Shown here: positions 18,153-27,670 of the stretch, piece by piece
Position numbering within the stretch: the stretch's first letter is position 1
Layout: each line of letters opens with the position of its first letter
Assembly (NCBI RefSeq): GCF_023705585.1
Contig: NZ_BOQE01000001.1
Location: 2,245,001-2,309,000 of the forward strand
From: Collibacillus ludicampi
GTDB lineage: Bacteria > Bacillota > Bacilli > Tumebacillales > BOQE01
Length of the DNA: 64,000 nucleotides
Direction: 5' to 3'
Made by a program: the position numbers and the translations under genes
Notes under the pieces: generated by a model
Databases searched by the model: none
What the model saw: only the letters and a program-made list of their open reading frames with translations
Told to the model about the DNA's origin: nothing

Positions 18153-19157
18153 ATGTCTCAAGTTAAAGTTGGTATTTTAGGAGCAGGCGGGATTGCCAAA
18201 GTACACACTTCCATTTTGAAAAAAGATGATAGGGTAGAAATTATTGGGGTAGCAGACATTTCCGATGAAAGAGCCATTTCTTTAGCAAATGATGCGGGAA
18301 ATGCTAAACCTGTAAGAAGTTTAGAAGATTTATTTGACCTTGGGGTTGATGCAGTCTATGTAACTACCCCGAATACATTGCATGTGGAGCCGGTATTGAA
18401 GTGTCTCGAAAATAATATTCATGTTTTTTCCGAAAAACCCATGGCAACCTCTTTAGCTGAAGCGGAACAAATTAAAGAAGCGGCAGCGAGATCGAAGGCT
18501 ATATATAATTTGGGAATGAACAGACGTTACGCCTCCGTTTATAAGAGAGTTAAAGAATTGATCGTTTCAGGTGAACTAACCCCATACTTGGCCAATATTA
18601 AGATGAATCGCGGGGAGTTACTAAATCCTCCTTGGACTGCCGACCCGAAGATCACAGGTGGCTTTCTCTATGAAACGCCTTTTCATCTCATGGATATGAG
18701 CCGTTATTTATTTGGTGAAGTGAAATCGGTTCAATGTGAAGCTAGACAAAATATTTCTGAGTCAGAATTCGATACTTTTGCCATTTTACTTACATTTGAA
18801 TCAGGAACGATCGCTAACTTTGTTACTTATGCTCACGCTGGATGGAGTTTTCCTTTTGAAAGCCTCGAAGTTTATGGAAAGTACTCCACTGTTGGAACTT
18901 ATGAATTAGAGAAAGTCATGTATGCGCCCGGATTGAAACAAGCCGCACAAATAAATGACTTTTTTCAAGTTTCTGTAGAAGAAAAATGGGGGTATATGGA
19001 GGAGGACCGTTTATTCATCGATGCTATCGTTAATGGAACGAAGCCTCCTGTGACAGCTGAAGACGGATATCTTTCCATTCGATTATTGGAAGCGATTTAT
19101 GAGAGCGGGAGAACCGGAAAACGAATCGATTTTCGCGAGTATGCACATGTAAAGTAA
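18153..19157 (+). CDS. Gfo/Idh/MocA-family oxidoreductase
   Basis: This 334-residue protein has the Rossmann motif GILGAGGIAKVH at residues 7-18 and the EKP signature (FSEKPMATS) around residue 94, then GFLYETPFHLMDMSRYLFG, which places the active-site histidine as in sugar/inositol dehydrogenases. It starts after TAGGAGATG. It forms a two-gene unit with iolI under the second iol promoter. Co-regulation with the main operon suggests it acts on another inositol stereoisomer or on a keto-inositol. The exact substrate is unknown. Confidence 0.88.
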   Translation: MSQVKVGILGAGGIAKVHTSILKKDDRVEIIGVADISDERAISLANDAGNAKPVRSLEDLFDLGVDAVYVTTPNTLHVEPVLKCLENNIHVFSEKPMATSLAEAEQIKEAAARSKAIYNLGMNRRYASVYKRVKELIVSGELTPYLANIKMNRGELLNPPWTADPKITGGFLYETPFHLMDMSRYLFGEVKSVQCEARQNISESEFDTFAILLTFESGTIANFVTYAHAGWSFPFESLEVYGKYSTVGTYELEKVMYAPGLKQAAQINDFFQVSVEEKWGYMEEDRLFIDAIVNGTKPPVTAEDGYLSIRLLEAIYESGRTGKRIDFREYAHVK

Positions 19158-19171
19158 TTTCATCTCATAAA

Positions 19172-19213
19172 GAAAATGAACGCTAATCGGGAAGATGGTT
19201 AGCGTTCATTTTC
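19172..19213 (+). terminator. strong intergenic hairpin before iolI
   Basis: A perfect 15-bp stem (GAAAATGAACGCTAA / TTAGCGTTCATTTTC) has a 12-base loop. It lies 15 bases after the Gfo/Idh stop and 43 bases before the iolI start. Only TTTTC follows, so it may reduce rather than stop transcription into iolI. Confidence 0.6.
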
Positions 19214-19256
19214 AAAAGGACGTGTTCATTACGTTTTGGAAATGGGGGAAATCCTT

Positions 19257-20093
19257 TTGAAAATAGCATTCAATCAAGCAACAACGATGAAAAACTCTTC
19301 TCTGAAAACGGATTTAGAGCTTTGTGAAAAACTTGGATACGAATTGATTGAAATTCGATTCGATAAACTGAAGGAATATTTATTAAACAATACCGTAGAG
19401 GATCTGAAATCGTTTTTCGAAAACAGTAGAATTAAGCCCTATGCTTTTAATGCGCTTGAGTTTATTAGCTTTAGAGACGAAGAAGGGTATCAGCAAATCA
19501 AAGAAGACTTAAAATTTTTATGTCATGTTGGTGAAATCATCAATTGCAAAACAATCATTGCTGTCCCAACCTTGGATATTGGAGATTATACGAAATCGCA
19601 GATTAAAGAAGAAACTGTAAGAGTACTGAATGAGTTAGCAGATGTAGCCCAACCCTATGGCGTAAGACTTGCCTTGGAATTTATCGGATACCCAAACTGT
19701 TCAGTAAATACTTTTGGCCAAGCGTATGAGATTGTAAATGAAGTGAACAGAGATCATGTAGGGATCGTTTTGGATTGTTTTCACTTTCACGCCATGAATT
19801 CCAGAATAGAAGACTTACAGAAAGCTGATCCAAATAAAATTTTTGTTTTTCATATTGATGACTGTGAAGATTTACCCGTTGGTGCATTGAGGGATTATCA
19901 TCGATTATGGCCCGGAGAAGGGGCAATTAACTTAGATCTGATAGTACGTACTTTAAAAGAAATTGGGTATCATGAAATGGTTTCTGTTGAATTATTTAGG
20001 CCGGAATATTGGGAATGGGATATTGAAAGAGCCATAAAAGTCGCTAAAGAAACTACTGAAAAGATGGTTAGTAAATATTTTGAAGTGGAGTAA
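19257..20093 (+). CDS. iolI: inosose isomerase
   Basis: This 278-residue TIM-barrel sugar isomerase interconverts 2-keto-myo-inositol and 1-keto-D-chiro-inositol, opening the pathway to D-chiro-inositol. The sequence tracks Bacillus subtilis IolI closely along its length: KIAFNQATTMKNS at the start, ALEFIGYPNCSVNTF, VLDCFHFHAM, VFHIDDCED and VSVELFRPEYW with its metal ligands. The TTG at 19257 was chosen because it gives exactly the family start and follows GGGGGAA; a TTG at 19236 would add seven residues. Confidence 0.93.
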   Translation: MKIAFNQATTMKNSSLKTDLELCEKLGYELIEIRFDKLKEYLLNNTVEDLKSFFENSRIKPYAFNALEFISFRDEEGYQQIKEDLKFLCHVGEIINCKTIIAVPTLDIGDYTKSQIKEETVRVLNELADVAQPYGVRLALEFIGYPNCSVNTFGQAYEIVNEVNRDHVGIVLDCFHFHAMNSRIEDLQKADPNKIFVFHIDDCEDLPVGALRDYHRLWPGEGAINLDLIVRTLKEIGYHEMVSVELFRPEYWEWDIERAIKVAKETTEKMVSKYFEVE

Positions 20094-20114
20094 TCGCCAA
20101 GACTCCACTTTTCA
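20083..20114 (+). terminator. terminator of iolI
   Basis: A 9-bp stem (AAGTGGAGT / ACTCCACTT) overlaps the last iolI codons and is followed by a T-rich stretch. Confidence 0.65.
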
Positions 20115-20119
20115 TTTCC

Positions 20120-20240
20120 TCAATTTATACCGGCTGACCGCATCGTTCAACAAACGATCAATGAGTCCGAAAAAGCGATGCTGAATCAATATCGTGTGCT
20201 GATGCTCCTCGGCGTCCGAGAGCACGTTAAAAGTACATAA
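20120..20240 (+). pseudogene. possible C-terminal gene fragment, unrecognised
   Basis: An open frame without start codon or ribosome binding site reads PADRIVQQTINESEKAMLNQ and ends [14 protein letters not shown] before a TAA at 20238-20240. Codon use looks protein-like. I do not recognise it. It may be the tail of a deleted gene or a chance frame. Confidence 0.3.
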
Positions 20241-20281
20241 GAGATCAACGAGCAATAGCAATGGGCAGTGGGGTGTATTTC

Positions 20282-21982
20282 ATGAGGATAACAATCGGTA
20301 AAAAGTTGATAACTGGATTTATTTGCGTACTTCTTCTCCTGGTTTCAGTGGGCGGAATCTCCATCTGGAAAATAAACAAAATGGCAAGTCATGCAAAAGA
20401 AATAAACGACGATTGGATACCCAGCGTACAGACTCTCAGTCAAATTCAGCAGGATTTTATTGATATTCAACGACTATCCTTACTCATTGCCTTGGAGACG
20501 GATCGCAATGAAATGGATCAACTGGTACAAAAACTCAACGCTGAAGTCGATGATTTAAAGAAAAAACAGCAAACCTATGAATCCTTCATTCGTAGTGAAG
20601 AAGAAAGAACTATGTACAACATTTTCGCCGCGTCTGAAAAAAAGTATTTGGAATTTACACCCGCGATTATAGAGGCTGCAAAGGAACATAATTTGGTAAA
20701 AGTGAATGTATTGGTAAGGGAAAACCGTGACAATTTTAATCGAGCGCTCCGTGATCTCACCGATAATATTGACCTAAATAAAAAAGGATCGACTACTGCT
20801 GCCCTCGCTTCATTACAGGAAGCCCAATCCGGTAGTACCTTGGTGACTCTTTTAGTTGTTTTGGCCATTCTCATGGGGATTGGCATTGCTCTTATGATCA
20901 CACGAATGATCTCCAAACCTCTCGTTCAAATGTATGGAGCGGTCGAAAAAATCGCAATCGGCGATCTGACTGCAGATGAACTTCAAGTGAAAAACCGTGA
21001 TGAAATCGGAGATTTGGCCCGATCCTTTAATCAAATGGCGAAAAATCTTCGAACTTTGATTCACCAAGTGATGTCAAGTGCCGAACAGGTGGCTGCATCC
21101 GCGGAAGAATTGACAGCAAGTGCCGAACAAACCGTTCAGGCAACCGAACAAATTGCCACGATTGCACAGGAAATATCCATAGGATCTCAGAAACAATCTC
21201 AAAGTGTAAAGGAAACTTCCCATACCATTAACGAAATGGCCGCCAGTGTACAACAAATTGCAGCGAGTTCGCAAAGTGTCTCAACAACGGCTGTACAAAC
21301 CTCTGATGCAGCAAAAGAAGGAAATCAATCCATTCAGAAAGCGGTTCAACAGATGAATTTTATCCATACAACTGTCAACGAAGCAGCCCAGTCCATCAAG
21401 CAATTGGGTGAACATGCCAAACATATTGATACGATCGTTGAAATTATTTCCAATATCTCCAATCAAACAAATTTGCTCGCTTTAAATGCGGCCATTGAGG
21501 CCGCCCGTGCGGGTGAACAGGGACGAGGTTTTGCCGTCGTCGCCGATGAAGTGCGCAAATTGGCTGAAGAATCCAGGCAATCCGCGCAAAAAATCGCTGA
21601 ATATATCGCTACCATTCAGGATGAGATCCATAAAGTTGTACAAAAGATGGAAGCAGGCACCATCGAAGTGAATACAGGTATTGAAGTTGTGCATGAGGCG
21701 GGAAATTCCTTTGAGCAAATTCAACGTTTGATTCATGAAGTAGCAGACCAATTTCAAGAAGTTTCCTCATCTGTTCAACAGATGGCCGCGAGCTCAGAGC
21801 AGGTGGTTAGAACCATCGATGACGTCACGGAGATTGCCGCTTCTTCCGCGGCGGGAACACAAACCGTATCCGCATCTGCCGAAGAGCAACTGGCAACCAT
21901 GGAAGAAATCACAGCATCGGCCACCGCTTTGGCCAAGATGGCGGAAGAGTTACAAACACTGGTTGGACAATTCAAAGTTTGA
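20282..21982 (+). CDS. methyl-accepting chemotaxis protein
   Basis: This 566-residue receptor has transmembrane helix 1 (about 8-30), an extracellular four-helix-bundle sensor, transmembrane helix 2 (about 188-210), a HAMP linker and a long cytoplasmic coiled coil. The hairpin tip is the conserved [20 protein letters not shown] region that contacts CheA and CheW. It relays extracellular signals to the flagellar switch. The ATG at 20282 follows AGTGGGG and starts MRITIGKKL; an ATG 21 bases upstream is an alternative. The sensed ligand is unknown. The gene stands alone after the inositol locus, which hints at but does not show a related ligand. Confidence 0.93.
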   Translation: MRITIGKKLITGFICVLLLLVSVGGISIWKINKMASHAKEINDDWIPSVQTLSQIQQDFIDIQRLSLLIALETDRNEMDQLVQKLNAEVDDLKKKQQTYESFIRSEEERTMYNIFAASEKKYLEFTPAIIEAAKEHNLVKVNVLVRENRDNFNRALRDLTDNIDLNKKGSTTAALASLQEAQSGSTLVTLLVVLAILMGIGIALMITRMISKPLVQMYGAVEKIAIGDLTADELQVKNRDEIGDLARSFNQMAKNLRTLIHQVMSSAEQVAASAEELTASAEQTVQATEQIATIAQEISIGSQKQSQSVKETSHTINEMAASVQQIAASSQSVSTTAVQTSDAAKEGNQSIQKAVQQMNFIHTTVNEAAQSIKQLGEHAKHIDTIVEIISNISNQTNLLALNAAIEAARAGEQGRGFAVVADEVRKLAEESRQSAQKIAEYIATIQDEIHKVVQKMEAGTIEVNTGIEVVHEAGNSFEQIQRLIHEVADQFQEVSSSVQQMAASSEQVVRTIDDVTEIAASSAAGTQTVSASAEEQLATMEEITASATALAKMAEELQTLVGQFKV

Positions 21983-21988
21983 TAAAAA

Positions 21989-22032
21989 AGCGCTCTTATC
22001 GTCACTTCTGTCATGGGTAAGAGCGCTCTCTT
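21989..22032 (+). terminator. terminator of the chemoreceptor gene
   Basis: A 10-bp stem (AGCGCTCTTA / TAAGAGCGCT) with a 19-base loop is followed by CTCTTT. Confidence 0.75.
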
Positions 22033-22155
22033 TATAAGAACCCAAGATTCGCAGGACGGACGCGTTCTGCCATTGTATCAACGAGTACACCCCGAGGTTC
22101 GTTTGATGGGACGATGATCTCCATGCAGGATCTCATGGTTGAAATATTACAAATT
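22030..22155 (+). pseudogene. open fragment of unknown origin before the permease
   Basis: A frame with no start codon reads NPRFAGRTRSAIVSTSTPRG and continues to a TGA near 22161. No ribosome binding site is present and I do not recognise it. It may be a gene remnant. A weak promoter (TATACT at 22215-22220) for the next gene lies downstream. Confidence 0.25.
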
Positions 22156-22255
22156 GAGTGAATATCATGAAACAAAAAGCCAAAAAATGATTTATTCCCT
22201 ATATGACAATATGTTATACTATGATTCCTAAGCCATCACAAAGGAGGTTTGAGTG

Positions 22256-23323
22256 ATGCAAACAAACGTACATATTTCCACAAAAAAATCATCGAAAGCA
22301 ACTGTGTGGATGGTTTTACTGTTTCTTGCCGTAGCCATTCTCGGACTTTATTACGTAAAATGGGAACCGTATTATCAGAAAGCATTTCTAGCGGCAACAA
22401 AGCATGATATCGGCGCATCGATCGTGAGTGGTAAAGCTGCCGCCGCTCCGGCACCGTCTTGGCAAGCAGCCCTGGATTATGCCAAAACATATTTTCTCGC
22501 TGTCTGGAAGGCTGCCGTCCTTGGAATCGTTTTGGGATCTTTGGTGCAAGTGTTGATTCCGCGTGACTGGTTGGTTCGTGTGCTCGGTAGCCGATCCTTT
22601 AAAAGTACCGCTGTTGCCAGCATAGCCGCACTGCCAGGGATGATGTGTTCATGCTGTGCTGCACCTGTGGCTGTGGGTCTGCGTAAACGGTTTGCTTCAG
22701 TAGGTGCCGCATTGGCATTCTGGTTGGGAAATCCCGTTCTTAACCCGGCAACGATTATTTTCATGGGGTTTGTTCTCAATTGGCGATTTGCCTTTTTGCG
22801 AATTGTATTTGGGATTCTATTAGTCTTTGGAGTGGCTTATTTGGCAAATCGTTTAGTCAAAGAGAATGAACTAAAGGCGGAAGGCGATATTTTTGAAGTA
22901 CCCAAAGAGTTGGCGAAAGCACAAGGGTCACTATGGATACGATGGGGAAAAGCGCTCTTGTCCTTATTTTGGTCAATTGTACCCGTTTATGTTCTCACAG
23001 TACTCATTCTAGGGGCTGCCCGCGCTTGGCTATTCCCATCTGTCAGCGTTGAATGGGGCAACAGTCTCGTAACGCTCATCGTACTTTCCATCACCGGTAC
23101 GCTCTTTGTGATCCCAACCGCTGCGGAAATACCGATCGTGAAAACGATGATGTCATACGGCTTGGGAGTCGGCCCAGCAGCCGCATTGATGATGACATTA
23201 CCTGCAGTAAGTCTTCCTTCATTGATGATGGTGCGCAAAGTGTTTCCAGCCAAAGTTCTTTGGATGGTCCTTGGAGTGGTGATTCTCGTAGGCATCCTCA
23301 CCGGGCTGGTCGCTATGATATAA
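22256..23323 (+). CDS. permease of the DUF318/ArsP-like family (CSCC motif)
   Basis: This 355-residue integral membrane protein has about eight hydrophobic segments and the family sequence PGMMCSCCAAPVAVGLRKR, with the Cys cluster at residues 131-134. A second half-repeat with GTLFVIPTAAEIPIVKTMM lies near the C-terminus. Members of this permease family (PF03773) include organoarsenical and metal exporters, and many have no known substrate. The cysteine cluster at a pore-facing loop suggests thiophilic metal or metalloid handling; that is inference. A GTG just before the ATG is possible. Ribosome binding site AAAGGAGG. The gene is monocistronic. Confidence 0.85.
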   Translation: MQTNVHISTKKSSKATVWMVLLFLAVAILGLYYVKWEPYYQKAFLAATKHDIGASIVSGKAAAAPAPSWQAALDYAKTYFLAVWKAAVLGIVLGSLVQVLIPRDWLVRVLGSRSFKSTAVASIAALPGMMCSCCAAPVAVGLRKRFASVGAALAFWLGNPVLNPATIIFMGFVLNWRFAFLRIVFGILLVFGVAYLANRLVKENELKAEGDIFEVPKELAKAQGSLWIRWGKALLSLFWSIVPVYVLTVLILGAARAWLFPSVSVEWGNSLVTLIVLSITGTLFVIPTAAEIPIVKTMMSYGLGVGPAAALMMTLPAVSLPSLMMVRKVFPAKVLWMVLGVVILVGILTGLVAMI

Positions 23324-23351
23324 AAAATTTTGCACGACTACATAAGAGCAG

Positions 23352-23399
23352 AAAGCTTCACGTGAGCAGCTAAAAAGCTGACACGTGGAGCTTTTTTTG
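23352..23399 (+). terminator. terminator of the permease gene
   Basis: A nested stem (AAAGCTTCACGTG / CACGTGGAGCTTT enclosing AGCTAAAAAGCT) is followed by seven T. Confidence 0.9.
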
Positions 23400-23816
23400 C
23401 ATCAACAGACATCATATCGGTAATGCGTCGAAAGAATCAAAGACTTTTTTTAGGAGGTGCTCTGATTACGATCAGGGAAATACGGAGATTCGGGAAATGA
23501 TGGGGTGCAGTGCGTTCTGCCCATCTTCAGAAGAGGGTTGTGTAACTCGGGTATGAGGTAATTGACTTGGGTAATCTAAATGTACTGCCACCTGAGTACA
23601 GTGTGTACATCTCGGTTCAAGAATGTTGTGATTGTTAGTACCTGTGACTTGAATCCCGAAAAACTCACCTTCATAGCACAAGTGGATACATCCATTCTCA
23701 CAATCATGAAAAGATCGTACAGCACGAGTAGCAGGTCGATAGGATAGGCTCGATGTTGGGGCAAACGGTTAAATCGGTTTGAATTCTGAGTTCAAGCAGA
23801 CAGGAGGAAGTTTGAA
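23400..23816. other. 417-base region before pruA with a cysteine-containing antisense frame
   Basis: No sense gene is supported. On the minus strand, 23448-23765, an open frame lacks a good start (only TTG at 23681) but contains the pattern HDCENGCIHLCYEG and, 30 residues on, PRCTHC. That resembles a small zinc-binding protein or its remnant. The rest may be the 5' leader of pruA, whose ribosome binding site is AGGAGG. Confidence 0.35.
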
Positions 23817-25358
23817 ATGATCGAATTTCGTAACGAACCTTTTACAAACTTTGAGGATCCTGCGAACAAGCAAGCTATGCAGGCGGCTCTTGCAAAAGTC
23901 AAGTCTGAATTCGGTCAGGAATACCCGTTGATTATTGGCGGGGAGAAGATTTTTACCGAGAGAAAGGAAAAATCGATCAACCCAGGGAACTTGGATGAAA
24001 TTGTCGGGCTTCAGTCTCAAGCTGATAAGACCTTGGCTGATCAAGCGATTCATGTTGCACTCGAAACGTTCAAAACTTGGCAGTATGTAGACCCTCAAGA
24101 ACGAGCGGGGTATCTGTTCAAAGCAGCCGCTGCGATGCGCCGCCGTAAGTTTGAGTTTGCTGCATGGATGGTATATGAAGTGGGAAAAAACTGGAGCGAA
24201 GCAGACGCGGATGTGGCTGAAGCGATTGACTTTATGGAATTCTATGGCCGTGAGATGATCCGTCTGGGCGGTCCGCAACCATTGGTTCCGCTAGAAGGAG
24301 AAGATAACCGTTTGTACTACATACCACTGGGGGTGGGGGTGATCATTCCTCCCTGGAACTTTCCCCTTGCAATTATGGTCGGAATGACAACGGCCGCTAT
24401 TGTATCCGGTAACACGGTAGTGCTAAAGCCGGCTTCCCCTTCTCCGATCATTGCCGCGAAGTTTATGGAGTTGATGGAAGAAATCGGACTCCCGTCAGGC
24501 GTCATCAATTTCATCCCTGGTCCCGCATCAGAAATCGGCGATTTCATGGTCGAACACCCCAATACTCGATTCGTTTCCTTTACGGGATCACGAGACGTCG
24601 GTCTGCGTATTAATGAACGCATCGCGAAAACTGCCCAAGGCCAGACTTGGATCAAGCGTCTTGTAGCAGAAATGGGCGGTAAGGACGCAGTCGTTGTGGA
24701 CGCTTCTGCTGATCCGGAAGAAGCTGCGATCGGGATTGTACAGTCTGCTTTTGGATTCCAGGGACAAAAGTGTTCGGCCGGTTCCCGTGCGATCATTCAC
24801 AAGGACTTGTATGATGTGGTACTGGAAAAAGTCATTGCGAAAACGAAAACGTTACAAATTGGCCTGCCGGAGGAAAATTATTCAATAGGTCCGGTTATCG
24901 ACGAGAAGGCATACAACAAAATTCTGAAATACATCGAAATCGGAAAGAGTGAAGGACGATTGGTTGCTGGTGGCGGCAAAGCGGAAGGCAACGGGTATTA
25001 TATCCAACCGACAATCTTCGCAGATGTAAAAGAAGACGCGCACATTATGCTGGAGGAGATTTTTGGCCCGGTATTAGCGTTTTATAAGGCAGATAGCTTT
25101 GAAAAAGCGATCGAAGTGTTCAATAATACCGAGTACGGGTTGACGGGAGCACTGTACAGCAACAACCGAGAGCACCTTGAATACGCACGCAGACATATGC
25201 ATTGCGGAAACCTTTACTTTAACCGTAAGTGCACCGGAGCGCTTGTTGGTGTTCATCCATTTGGCGGATTCAATATGTCTGGTACCGACTCAAAAGCGGG
25301 GGGCCGTGACTACTTGTTACTGTTTACCCAGGGGAAAGTCGTATCGGAAAAATATTAA
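23817..25358 (+). CDS. pruA: L-glutamate gamma-semialdehyde dehydrogenase (1-pyrroline-5-carboxylate dehydrogenase)
   Basis: This 513-residue aldehyde dehydrogenase oxidises glutamate semialdehyde to glutamate in proline and arginine breakdown. The catalytic cysteine is Cys319 in [12 protein letters not shown] and the general base is Glu285 in LVAEMGGKD. The N-terminal arm ([12 protein letters not shown]) is typical of the stand-alone Gram-positive enzymes (RocA/PruA). It is monocistronic here, and no proline dehydrogenase is adjacent. The start follows AGGAGGAAG by 7 bases. Confidence 0.95.
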   Translation: MIEFRNEPFTNFEDPANKQAMQAALAKVKSEFGQEYPLIIGGEKIFTERKEKSINPGNLDEIVGLQSQADKTLADQAIHVALETFKTWQYVDPQERAGYLFKAAAAMRRRKFEFAAWMVYEVGKNWSEADADVAEAIDFMEFYGREMIRLGGPQPLVPLEGEDNRLYYIPLGVGVIIPPWNFPLAIMVGMTTAAIVSGNTVVLKPASPSPIIAAKFMELMEEIGLPSGVINFIPGPASEIGDFMVEHPNTRFVSFTGSRDVGLRINERIAKTAQGQTWIKRLVAEMGGKDAVVVDASADPEEAAIGIVQSAFGFQGQKCSAGSRAIIHKDLYDVVLEKVIAKTKTLQIGLPEENYSIGPVIDEKAYNKILKYIEIGKSEGRLVAGGGKAEGNGYYIQPTIFADVKEDAHIMLEEIFGPVLAFYKADSFEKAIEVFNNTEYGLTGALYSNNREHLEYARRHMHCGNLYFNRKCTGALVGVHPFGGFNMSGTDSKAGGRDYLLLFTQGKVVSEKY

Positions 25359-25394
25359 AATTGATCCTACGTCCGTGGGGCTGTTTTTCATGCC

Positions 25395-25426
25395 AAGAGA
25401 GGGGAAACTCGCCCCTCTCTTTTTTG
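25395..25426 (+). terminator. terminator of pruA
   Basis: A perfect AAGAGAGGGG / CCCCTCTCTT stem with a 7-base loop is followed by a T run. Confidence 0.93.
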
Positions 25427-25623
25427 CACGAGAACAAAAAAATTTTCGTGGATCCAATTCATTATATGTAATATTCATTGTGAAATGGGAAAAGAGAAGA
25501 TACTGTCTATACAGGCAGTCAGACAAGAAATGAACAGATGATTGGCAAGCAGAGGATAACAGTAACGTACACCGAATATGAAAGGAATACGATCAACAAG
25601 AATACACATCTCCGGGAGGTAAA

Positions 25624-25899
25624 ATGTTGTTAAGCAAGATTTTGTGGGGATATGTGATTCTGGCCAACCTGTTCGGCTGGGCCAGTATGGGCTACGATAA
25701 ACTTCAGGCCAAACGCCATGGACGACGTTTGCCGGAGAAACGTTTGTTTCTCACCGCATTTCTTGGAGGTGCGATCGGCTTGTTCGTTGGCATGTGTCAG
25801 TTTCATCATAAAACCCGACACCGTTCGTTTCAGGTATTGGTGCCTATGGCAATATTGTTCAATATCGTTCTGTATGTGCTTGTTTTAGGTGGGCGGTGA
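25624..25899 (+). CDS. DUF1294 small membrane protein
   Basis: This 91-residue protein has hydrophobic segments at about 5-22, 42-58 and 70-88. It carries the DUF1294 hallmarks YDKLQAKRHGRRLPEKRL and FHHKTRHRSFQ. Family function is unknown. It starts after CGGGAGGT and appears monocistronic, with a repeat-rich region beginning about 45 bases downstream. Confidence 0.85.
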   Translation: MLLSKILWGYVILANLFGWASMGYDKLQAKRHGRRLPEKRLFLTAFLGGAIGLFVGMCQFHHKTRHRSFQVLVPMAILFNIVLYVLVLGGR

Positions 25900-25944
25900 T
25901 CTTGTTTTCCGAAGAGAACCATGAGATGTAAAACAAGGAATAGC

Positions 25945-26396
25945 CAAGGTAGCCCCTCCCGCAAGCGGCGCTATCAGAGGATGAAAAGCTTCTTGTGCAG
26001 GAAGAAGTAAAAGGCTATCTCAAGAAACGGAGTGGCTTTTGGGTGGGTTGTATCGCTTTGCGGTGCAGAGGTGAGTTGAAGGTCGTTCCGCTTCCTTTAA
26101 ACCGTTAATAGGTCATATGCTTTGCGTGAAACAGCGACTTTGGAGGGCGTCTCGTTTCCTCTTTGTCTGGAAAGGGGTATGTGCTTTGCGCGTAATAGCG
26201 ACTTTGAAGGTCGTCTCGCAACATTTGATTATGATTCCATGCGAGACGACCTTCACGGAGCATAAGCCGCAATGCATATATCCGCTGAAACGACCTCCAC
26301 GGAGCATGAACGCAAAGCATATGACCGCTTGACCTTCATCGAACCCAAGCGCAAAGCGATACACCCACCCAAGCACTAGTTTTCAAGGTAGTCACG
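25945..26396 (-). repeat. nested-hairpin repeat, copy A (inverted)
   Basis: On the minus strand this begins with a CTACCTTGAAAA-like boundary (26396). It then has an imperfect palindrome of about 336 bases (26041-26376) whose ends GGGTGGGTTGTATCGCTTTG and CAAAGCGATACACCCACCC are inverted repeats. Inside is a second palindrome made of GGTCGTCTCGCA and TGCGAGACGACC arms. It closes with the tail module CTTTTCATCCTCTGAT...GCCGCTTGCGG (25951-25988). The same modules recur in opposite orientation at 29411-29990. Open frames across it are by-products of the repeats. Confidence 0.8.
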
Positions 26397-26446
26397 GAAA
26401 GTGACCCACTTTGGCTTTTTGCATTCACTCATTTATATTTTCCACG

Positions 26447-27328
26447 TTACCCATTCACAATCTCCCCGCCATTCACATGCAGAATCTGTCCCGAAACATA
26501 TGTAGAATCATCCGATGCCAAATAAACATAGGTAGGCGCAAGTTCGAAAGGTTGCCCCGCACGCATCATCGGAGTGTCTGCTCCGAATGTGGCGACTTCT
26601 TGTTCCGTAAACGTCGAAGGTATCAATGGGGTCCAGATGGGGCCTGGCGCGACACCGTTCACCCGAATGCCTTGTCCGACCAGTTGCAGGGACAGGGAGC
26701 GGGTGAATGTGACGATCGCACCTTTGGTAGAAGAGTAATCGAGGAGTGTCTTGTGTCCGTGGTACGCGGTGATCGAAGCGGTATTGATGATCACGCTGCC
26801 GGGTTTGAGGTGAGGAAGGGCGGCTTTGCTCATATAAAAAAACGAAAAGATATTCGTGCGAAATGTTCGTTCCAGTTGAGCGGCGGTGATATTGAGAATA
26901 CTGTTTTGCGGATGTTGCTCCGCGCAGTTGTTGACGAGAATATCCAGTTTGCCAAACGTCTGAATAGTCTGATTGATAACCTGCTGGCAAATGTTCTCGT
27001 CACCCAGATCACCGGAAAACAGCAAGCAACGACGGCCAAGTGATTCGATCCTTCGTTTCGTTTCTTCGGCATCACTGTGCTCGTTTAGGTAGGCGATAAC
27101 AATGTCTGCACCCTCTTGTGCGAACGCGTAGGCGACCGCGTGCCCGATCCCGCTGTCACCACCGGTGATGATTGCAACTTTGTTTTGTAGTTTGCTTGCA
27201 GCTGTATAGTTAGGGTTCTCAGAAAATGGACGAGGGTTCATTTCTGATTCGACGCCGGGTCTCTGATTTTGATGTTGCGGAGGAAAAGTAGTGGGCAGAT
27301 TGAACAGAATGGAGTTGTTGATTGGCAT
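26447..27328 (-). CDS. SDR-family oxidoreductase (YhdF/general-stress type)
   Basis: This 293-residue short-chain dehydrogenase has the extended N-terminus typical of Bacillus stress-type SDRs. The cofactor motif is TGGDSGIG (residues 55-62), followed by NNCAEQ and the catalytic triad Ser185, Tyr198 and Lys202 (YSSTKGAI). It ends with the family C-terminal SGQILHVNGG motif. Substrate unknown; relatives are annotated as glucose/ribitol-like dehydrogenases. The start follows AGAGGGG. It points away from the repeat copy A boundary and is the first gene inside the segment flanked by inverted repeats. Confidence 0.9.
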   Translation of the reverse strand: MPINNSILFNLPTTFPPQHQNQRPGVESEMNPRPFSENPNYTAASKLQNKVAIITGGDSGIGHAVAYAFAQEGADIVIAYLNEHSDAEETKRRIESLGRRCLLFSGDLGDENICQQVINQTIQTFGKLDILVNNCAEQHPQNSILNITAAQLERTFRTNIFSFFYMSKAALPHLKPGSVIINTASITAYHGHKTLLDYSSTKGAIVTFTRSLSLQLVGQGIRVNGVAPGPIWTPLIPSTFTEQEVATFGADTPMMRAGQPFELAPTYVYLASDDSTYVSGQILHVNGGEIVNG

Positions 27329-27447
27329 GAAGAATCGACCCCTCTTTCAGTGAAATTTCGTTTGTTTATCTGGTACCCAAGTGGTGGAACTTTTATCACA
27401 AGCAACAGACTCAGTTGGATTGTCGAAAAAATATACGAGCGAGGTTC

Positions 27448-27517
27448 TTGCCACTAAGGCTGGAGCGTGCTATACTGTCCTCTAAATAAGGATTCAATTC
27501 CTTTGTAGGAGGACAGT
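27448..27517 (+). promoter_or_regulatory. strong promoter and branched stem-loop leader of the 167-residue unknown
   Basis: TTGCCA (27448-27453) and TATACT (27471-27476) are exactly 17 bases apart. From the presumed start, ACTGTCCTC (27474-27482) pairs with GAGGACAGT (27509-27517), and within it AAGGA pairs with TCCTT. The leader then runs to the gene start at 27671. The second arm of the outer stem contains GGAGG, so pairing could hide or mimic a ribosome binding site. Confidence 0.6.
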
Positions 27518-27670
27518 AAGTTATGTGATTCTTCCTACGATATGTAGTACAAGTATTGTTATTTATGTTCCTTTTTTCTTTCAAGCTTGGCAAAGAATGT
27601 ACATGCACTTTTCCCGGAAAATAATAAATCAAGAAATCTTAATCTTTCAATAAATCAGGAGGACATAAAG

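Noticed and set aside
26041-26376. Open frames inside the repeat block (also 29418-29999)
   Set aside because: They follow the palindromic modules on both strands equally, have no ribosome binding sites and no protein-like signal.
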